From Plectrocnemia conspersa (taxonomy: Eukaryota; Arthropoda; Insecta; Trichoptera; Polycentropodidae), in assembly GCA_009617715.1 (NCBI GenBank), contig VTFK01000356.1, positions 248,001-312,000 on the forward strand: a stretch of DNA of 64,000 nucleotides. The letters run 5' to 3'. The translations under genes were made by a program, and so were the position numbers. Numbering within the stretch: position 1 is the first letter of the stretch; every line of letters starts with the position of its first letter. Positions 60,730 to 64,000 of this stretch are shown here, piece after piece. The notes beneath the pieces are model-generated. The model saw nothing but the letters and a program-made list of their open reading frames with translations, was not told the DNA's origin and searched no databases.

Positions 60730-60890
60730 TGATAGATTAAAAAACAGATGATTTAAGATATACGTCTCGACAGTTAAATTCCTACATGCGCATAGCTCGT
60801 ATATAACATTTTGAGGTTTGGAGCAGAATGTGTGTGACTTGTTTGCCAAATAAGACGCTTCCTGAATATGTCGTGAGTTTATGTTCATGT
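60730..60890 (-). pseudogene. Possible LINE C-terminal tail
   Basis: A frame on the minus strand reads NINSRHIQEASYLANKSHTF, CSKPQNVIYELCACRNL and LNHLFFNLSMSRK. The pattern of Arg/His-rich segment, then a short helix and an F..S tail, resembles the extreme C-terminus of insect LINE ORF2. No catalytic motif is present; low confidence. Confidence 0.3.
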
Positions 60891-61239
60891 AAGTTTAAAA
60901 TATATGTAACATGTGTACTGCTGCCTACATTTTTAACTATATGAGACTCGAAAAATCTTGATAAAGCCAGCGTGAGTGAATGCCGAAGGAAAAAAACAAA
61001 TGACACAAGTAATGAAGTGTCGAATTTTAAGTCTCAAATACATCGTTTGGTCCTTGGAAACTTCAACCAAAATTAAGAAGAGAAATACATCTCTTTCATT
61101 TTCACGCCCCTGATATAAAAACTGCTTGGGCAAGCGTACCTTTGTTACCATTCAACATAGTTTTGAAATAAACACATTTGATAACGCTACTATTATATCA
61201 ACGTAATGCGACTTCTATATACGAGTTAAATAATTTGAA

Positions 61240-61860
61240 ACCATGCCCGCGTATGACGGATTGTCGACACCTCCCTCAGCAACGCAAATAGTACTTTATT
61301 GAGTACATTTTAAGTCGAGAACATCTTGAATTCTGCCCTATCACTCGTAATAAAGGCGCTGGAATACAAATACGTATAACAAACTACACTCCTTCTTTTA
61401 GAGATATCTAATATGTTTAACAACAACTAACAAGGTCGAGTGTGCATACTAAATCTCCATCCCTGCTCGAACGTCACTTATATTTTTTTAGCGAAAGAAT
61501 TTCCAGTTTAAGCACTTCTGTCTAAACTATTAGAAAATTCTACTGAGAAAGAATATCTGTAAAATGTAACAATGTGGTACAACAATAGATGTCGATCGAC
61601 TACCTCTACCGCTACTCTTATTTAAAAATGAATACTTTCAGGTAATTAACATAGTATAATAAATAATGTATGTCATTAATAAAGAGGAGGAAAAGCAACA
61701 GACCAATTGGACCACTGCAGTACTCCAGAATGAACGAAATATTGTCGGGAATTATCTTGAAATATAGCACCCAATTTAATCGTTTGGTATATTTTAAATT
61801 GCATCCAATTTAAAAATAATTGAGGGAAATCCTTTAGCATGCATGGCAACCCCGACAAAA
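61240..61860 (-). pseudogene. LINE RT fragments (two pieces)
   Basis: The upper piece (61860-61676) reads LKDFPQLFLNWMQFKIYQT, a decayed GFPxxLLxWxxSYLTNRTQ thumb-side motif, with a possible HSGVLQWSNW from SGVPQGSHLGP. The lower piece (61480-61240) reads VTFEQGWRFSMHTRP and YLYSSAF, matching TFESKWRFSLHIH and YLYPSAF of the copy at 15.5-15.9 kb. Deletions separate them. Confidence 0.6.
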
Positions 61861-62853
61861 CGAACGAGCTCGATCGGCGCGAAAAAATAAAGGTAGATCG
61901 TAATAAACACTTTTACGACCATTAACGACGGCATTGTTGTAAATGACAGCAAGCGGCGGAAAATCCAGTCAAGGCCGCGCAAAGGTAATCGTTATAAGTG
62001 AATTTGTATGTAAGTACTGTTTGTAAAACAGTATTTCATGATTAGCGGATATAGCAATTTTACAAATAAAAATTATGTGTACTAAATATGTTTTCGTTAA
62101 TTCAACGACATCATAATCTCATCTCATCTTATCTGATCGTATGTTGTCTATGAAGCATTTGATTATTTTTTTATGATGACATTCGTATTGGTCATTGATA
62201 TGTTGTTGCACAATCATTATTAAGCGTATTTCTTTGTTATTAAAACTTTATCATAATGCGCTACGTGTGAATCGATATATTTAATTATAAATATTTCACG
62301 TTCCATTCGCATTACAAAAAAATGTAATTCGATCTTAACTTCTCTTTATGAATCATTGACACCAATTCATAGGCTTTGGGAGATTTATTGTGGACTTATT
62401 ATTGTTCGTGTTCCTTTTCAACATTTTTTGTAGAGTAACCATCGTTTGATTCAAGTGAAACAACTTTTAAATCATTACGCGTACATATTATAATTATGTA
62501 TTCGGTCATAAAAGAATTAGGGTATTCTACAAATTATACCAAGCAAAAAACGAAACTTCCTTAAGCCCATCACACTATTAAATTTGTATACGGAAAAATG
62601 TATGAATAAATATAATAAATCCACTTTTTGATTTTTTTAATTTCTATATTACAGACAAATAACGAGTACTAAGTATTTCGTTTTTTTCCCAAAAGGGGAA
62701 TATAGTTTAACTTTATTTTCGGTACTAGAAAAAAAATATATCATAAAAATTTCATACATACAGGTTGATCCAATTCAAGTTTCCTGTGTTGGCAGCATTG
62801 TAAATTAAACAGCTGTTAATAATCACGGTGTTCAAAGTGTCAAATGCTAGTTT

Positions 62854-63655
62854 GCAACAACACATATACGAAATAGCTCGCTTAACCACTGCTCAACGCG
62901 ATAAAATAGTTCAATTGCTCTACAGAGATAATAATTATGTACGAAAAGTGTATTGAAATTTACAGATTTCATCATCCTACTGAGCGAACAAATCGCAACG
63001 TATTAAAAACATTAAAGCGAATGGAAGCATAGAAGCATTTGAGATAGGGTCAGGCTTTTGCATCATCGTGGTGCCCGTTTAGCCCGTTTAGCCGTCGGCG
63101 TTCGCAGATTTTGGGCTTTTCGTATGACTCCCTTTGGCGCATTTTGCATCTGGACTTGCACCTACATCCGTATAAAATTAAGATAACACAGCAACTGAAG
63201 TCCAAAGAGCATGGACAGCGAAGAATTTACCTAGATTGGGTGTTAGAGCAGCAAGAAGTTGGTGCTGATTTTTTTGATGAGGCACATTTACACCTCTCTG
63301 TTTATGTTATAAGCAAAATTGCCGACATGTAAGACATGTGATTTCAACAAGACGACGCAACTTGCAACACATCGGATGCAACGTTGGATGTTTTGCGTAA
63401 AAATTTCCTAGATCGCATTATTTTACGTTTTGATGAAGTCAACTGGAGGTCAAGCTCATGCGATTTAACATCGTTTGATTTTTTAGTGGAGTTACGCTAA
63501 AAGTTTTGTCCACGCAACAAACCCGAAGCGACGGAGCACCTAAAAACCAACGTCCGCCAAGTTATAACATATAAAGTCATGGAAAATTACATCGAAAGGA
63601 TCAGCTGCTGCAAAAGGTCTAGAGGCGGCCATTTAATTGATAATATTTTTCATAA
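62854..63655 (+). pseudogene. IS630/mariner-like transposase, nearly full but broken
   Basis: Reading in successive frames: ARLTTAQRDKIVQLLYRDNN (N-terminal helix-turn-helix), SLWRILHLDLHLHPYKIKIT (63126 on), RRIYLDWVLEQQEVGADFF, DEAHLHLSVYV (first catalytic Asp region), FQQDDATCNTSDATLDVLRK (second Asp, 63351), then SCDLTSFDFLVEL and EHLKTNVRQVI to a CKRSRGGHLIDN tail. This is a common insect DDE transposase family. Much of the central DDE domain between DEAH and FQQDD is deleted, and stops occur. No terminal inverted repeats were found. Confidence 0.85.
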
Positions 63656-63659
63656 TTAT

Positions 63660-64000
63660 TGAAATACAGCAAATGTTCGGCTAAAAAAAAAATTAAGATT
63701 TTCTTAAATTTGTTTTTTTTTTTAAATTGAAAACTAAAAATACAGATTAAAAGTCAATATTTTATGCAACTAGAAATATACAATAAAACAAAATAAACTA
63801 AAATGACTAGATTCGATATAAAAATCGGTTTTCAAATTATAGTATCTCCAAAAATATATAACAAAATAATCAAAGACTTGAGAGTACAAAATGTATGGAC
63901 ATAAAATGGCACTGGGTGATAGACTCAATCTTAAATAAAAATTGACCTCAAATAGAAAATACTGACTATAGAACTTTATTTTATCGTTTACATGGCATAA
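63660..64000. other. AT-rich end of window
   Basis: I see nothing recognisable after the transposase remnant. Confidence 0.4.

Noticed and set aside
1..64000. CRISPR arrays, bacterial operons or an integrated virus
   Set aside because: No regularly spaced repeats, no Shine-Dalgarno-led gene runs and no recognisable viral proteins. Genes carry spliceosomal introns.

Overview
The window looks like nuclear DNA of an insect. It is very AT-rich, genes carry short GT-AG introns, codon use is eukaryotic, and the repeats are typical insect transposons (Jockey-like LINEs, mariner/IS630, hAT, piggyBac-like and foldback MITEs, a tRNA-derived SINE). I cannot name the order or species from sequence alone.

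Region 1 (1-8600) holds the only two host genes I can support. A seven-exon borealin (CDCA8-type) gene runs on the + strand (522-3447, 287 aa). A fourteen-exon DDX27/Drs1-type DEAD-box helicase runs on the - strand (8595-3896, 805 aa). They are tail to tail: the stop codons are 448 bp apart and both have an AATAAA signal in the gap. Both reconstructions keep frame through every junction. The products act in unrelated processes: the chromosomal passenger complex at centromeres, and large ribosomal subunit biogenesis in the nucleolus.

Region 2 (8.6-64 kb) is about 55 kb with no supportable host gene. It is a graveyard of decayed mobile elements. LINE pieces lie at 9.1, 13.3, 15.0-17.3, 38.4-39.0, 42.9-45.3, 55.2-55.6 and 60.7-61.9 kb. 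A hAT transposase remnant at 47.5-49.9 kb is split by a mariner copy (48.3-49.6 kb). Relatives of one IS630/mariner-like transposase lie at 42.4 and 62.9-63.7 kb. A decayed copy of an arthropod repeat-associated protein family lies at 36.0-36.5 kb. Several non-autonomous families can be delimited by their ends: a 377-bp foldback element with a 9-bp target duplication, a 271-bp hAT MITE with an 8-bp duplication, a 235-bp TTAA-flanked piggyBac-like MITE and a foldback at 12.8 kb.

Dispersed families without a known name recur across the window: R1 (19.2-20.8, 39.2-39.7, 46.5-47.2 kb, with short 3' copies at 5.0 and 42.6 kb), R2 (37.9, 41.7, 52.7, 54.7 kb), a SINE family (10.6, 27.7, 33.6-33.9, 51.2, 59.4 kb) and an unclassified duplicated unit (11.3, 23.4-24.0, 28.6-29.4 kb). 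I found no CRISPR array, prokaryotic operon, functional tRNA or rRNA. Nothing here amounts to a convincing new biological system. The most informative signals are the nested insertions, where an empty site or a broken reading frame shows the order of events.
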